From NCBI GenBank assembly GCA_039183635.1, contig JBCDBL010000007.1:1-56417 (forward strand): 56,417 nucleotides of DNA. The letters run 5' to 3'. The notes beneath the pieces were generated by a model. That model was not told where the DNA came from, did not search any database, and saw only the letters and a program-made list of their open reading frames with translations. Positions 55,314 through 56,417 of this stretch are shown one piece after another. The stretch comes from JBCDBL01 sp039183635. GTDB taxonomy: Bacteria > Pseudomonadota > Alphaproteobacteria > Caulobacterales > Parvularculaceae. The position numbers and the translations under genes were made by a program. Within the stretch, counting starts at the first letter, position 1, and each line of letters opens with the position of its first letter.

Positions 55314-56192
55314 ATGGCAGGCCCAGCGTTTCATGATCGCGACGGCAAAATCTGGTTTGATGGAGAATTGGTGGATTGGCGCGCCGCCAATGTGCACATT
55401 CTCACCCACGCCATGCATTACGCCTCTTCGGTTTTCGAGGGCGAGCGCGCCTATAACGGCGAAATCTTCAAGCTGCGCGAACATACCGAACGTCTTTTTG
55501 AGTCCGGCCGCATGCTGGGCTTTGAGATTCCCTATTCCACGGATGAGGTGGACGCCGCCTCCGTTGCGGCGCTGGAGGCGAACGGCCTTGCCGAGGCCTA
55601 CGTGCGCCCGGTCGCCTGGCGCGGGTCGGAGATGATGGGGGTGAACGCCCAAGGCACGGAGATTCACCTCGCCGTCGCCGCCTGGGAATGGCCGAACATC
55701 TTCACCGAGGAGCAGCGCCTGAAAGGCGTCACATTGTCCTGGGCGCCCTGGAAGCGGCCTTCGCCGGATACGATCCCGGCCTGCTCAAAAGCCGCCGGTC
55801 TCTATATGATCTGTACCCTGTCGAAGCACGATGCGGAAGCAAAAGGCTTCAACGATGCCCTGATGCTCGATTGGCGCGGCTATGTCGCCGAAGCAACCGG
55901 CGCGAACGTGTTCTTCGTGAAGGGCGACGCCATCCATACGCCGATCCCCGATGCGATCCTCGACGGCATAACACGGCGCACAGTGATCGGCCTTGCCGAA
56001 GAGCGCGGGTTTAAAGTCTACGAGCGCCGCATCACGCCGGATGAGTTAGAGGCGTTCGACGAATGCTTTCTCACCGGCACGGCGGCGGAGGTGAGCCCTG
56101 TGGCGCGGATTGAAAATGTGGAGTTCCCCAGCCGCGAGGCGGCGTCAGTGCTGATGCCCGCGTACACCAAGCTGGTGCGGCGGGAGAGTTAG
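55314..56192 (+). CDS. ilvE: Branched-chain amino acid aminotransferase IlvE
   Basis: Last step of leucine, isoleucine and valine synthesis, a PLP enzyme of fold type IV. The 292-residue length is usual. ILTHAMHYASSVFEGERAYNG and ACSKAAGLYMICTLSK mark the active site, with Lys159 the Schiff-base lysine. ALMLDWRGYVAEATGANVFF and the later VLDGI-type TRRTV region bind phosphate. I start at ATG 55314, preceded by AAAGGAAGG. It stands alone after the AhpD terminator. Confidence 0.94.
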   Translation: MAGPAFHDRDGKIWFDGELVDWRAANVHILTHAMHYASSVFEGERAYNGEIFKLREHTERLFESGRMLGFEIPYSTDEVDAASVAALEANGLAEAYVRPVAWRGSEMMGVNAQGTEIHLAVAAWEWPNIFTEEQRLKGVTLSWAPWKRPSPDTIPACSKAAGLYMICTLSKHDAEAKGFNDALMLDWRGYVAEATGANVFFVKGDAIHTPIPDAILDGITRRTVIGLAEERGFKVYERRITPDELEAFDECFLTGTAAEVSPVARIENVEFPSREAASVLMPAYTKLVRRES

Positions 56193-56417
56193 TGTCTTTC
56201 GGAAGACGCCGCTCTTTACCTCTCCCCGAGGGGGATTGTTGTGAAACGCTGTTGTACTTGTGATTTATCATTTGCGTTTGTTTGATTTGCCGCGTTTTTC
56301 AAAGCGGGCTTGGGGCTTTCTTTGAGGTTTGGTTGCGTCATGGGGCGAGGCGTTCTGCGCGGCGGGCGTTCAGGGCGAAGAGAAGAAGAAACAGTTGCGT
56401 TTGATTGCGCGCAAGTC
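56193..56417. other. Right edge, no firm gene
   Basis: Downstream of ilvE no gene is certain. On minus, a frame reads RNQTQLFLLLFALNARRAE and stops at 56338-56340; it could be the end of a gene entering from the right, but the window is too short to judge. Confidence 0.25.

Overview
The window is a contiguous, densely coded piece of a chromosome from a GC-rich alphaproteobacterium. Several genes place it near the stalked or budding lineages (Caulobacterales, Parvularculales, Hyphomonadaceae-like): a ChpT phosphotransferase, FlbT and FlaF flagellin regulators, a FlmG-like flagellin glycosyltransferase, DUF4170 and DUF374 genes in a lipid A neighbourhood, perfect TTAA-N7-TTAA (CtrA-type) boxes and two sigma-54 flagellin promoters. 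This placement rests on gene content, not on an alignment. I see no rRNA, tRNA or CRISPR, and no transposase gene.

Layout. 0.5-4.7 kb: an orphan lipoprotein, an MFS transporter with a histidine-rich tail, and a DASS (SLC13) anion symporter. 4.9-14.2 kb: envelope genes, comprising a minus-strand lipid A run (DUF374 acyltransferase, waaA, lpxK, lpxL) facing a divergent MsbA-type exporter, then a tyrosine phosphatase-like gene, DUF4170, a CysQ-like phosphatase and pmbA. 14.5-19.0 kb: a TonB-dependent receptor set with a DUF2946 gene, a Tat-exported DJ-1/PfpI (isonitrile hydratase-like) protein and a TPR protein. 19.1-22.3 kb: a likely operon of a 2OG-Fe(II) oxygenase, sfsA, map and radC. 22.5-29.5 kb: a flagellar filament block with a zinc-ribbon methyltransferase, flmG-like TPR glycosyltransferase, flbT-flaF, two tandem flagellins and a FlaG-like gene. 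29.7-38.9 kb: free-methionine and protein methionine sulfoxide reductases, ubiA between two repeat arrays, a second ABC exporter, a decayed DUF1993 gene, an HxlR regulator diverging from a MipA/OmpV outer-membrane protein, rsmE, gshA and an AlkA-type glycosylase. 39.1-40.1 kb: an AT-rich island with an orphan secreted protein. 40.1-49.1 kb: a PaaI thioesterase, an M23 endopeptidase, then chpT followed by cheA (hybrid)-cheW-cheY-cheB-cheR. 49.4-56.2 kb: an esterase, a double-PilZ protein, a lipoprotein, an EnvZ/OmpR-like pair, an AhpD-like protein and ilvE.

How the parts fit. The motility genes form one regulatory story. Both flagellins have a textbook sigma-54 promoter (GG-N10-GC), GGCA-N5-TGCC palindromes 100-160 bp upstream, and 5' leader hairpins starting at the predicted transcription start, which may be FlbT targets. 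A glycosyltransferase likely to modify the flagellins sits next door. The chemotaxis operon has a perfect CtrA box and follows chpT, so cell-cycle and chemotaxis control are physically linked here.

The most distinctive non-coding feature is a dispersed family of about 100-bp two-hairpin repeats. Their stems differ from copy to copy with compensatory changes, while an 11-nt loop (GTGGATACCGG or close) is kept. Some copies are tandem arrays of 62-63 bp units on both sides of ubiA. They resemble in architecture the mosaic intergenic elements described in rhizobia. A separate 163-bp element with 13-bp perfect terminal inverted repeats lies upstream of the flagellins.
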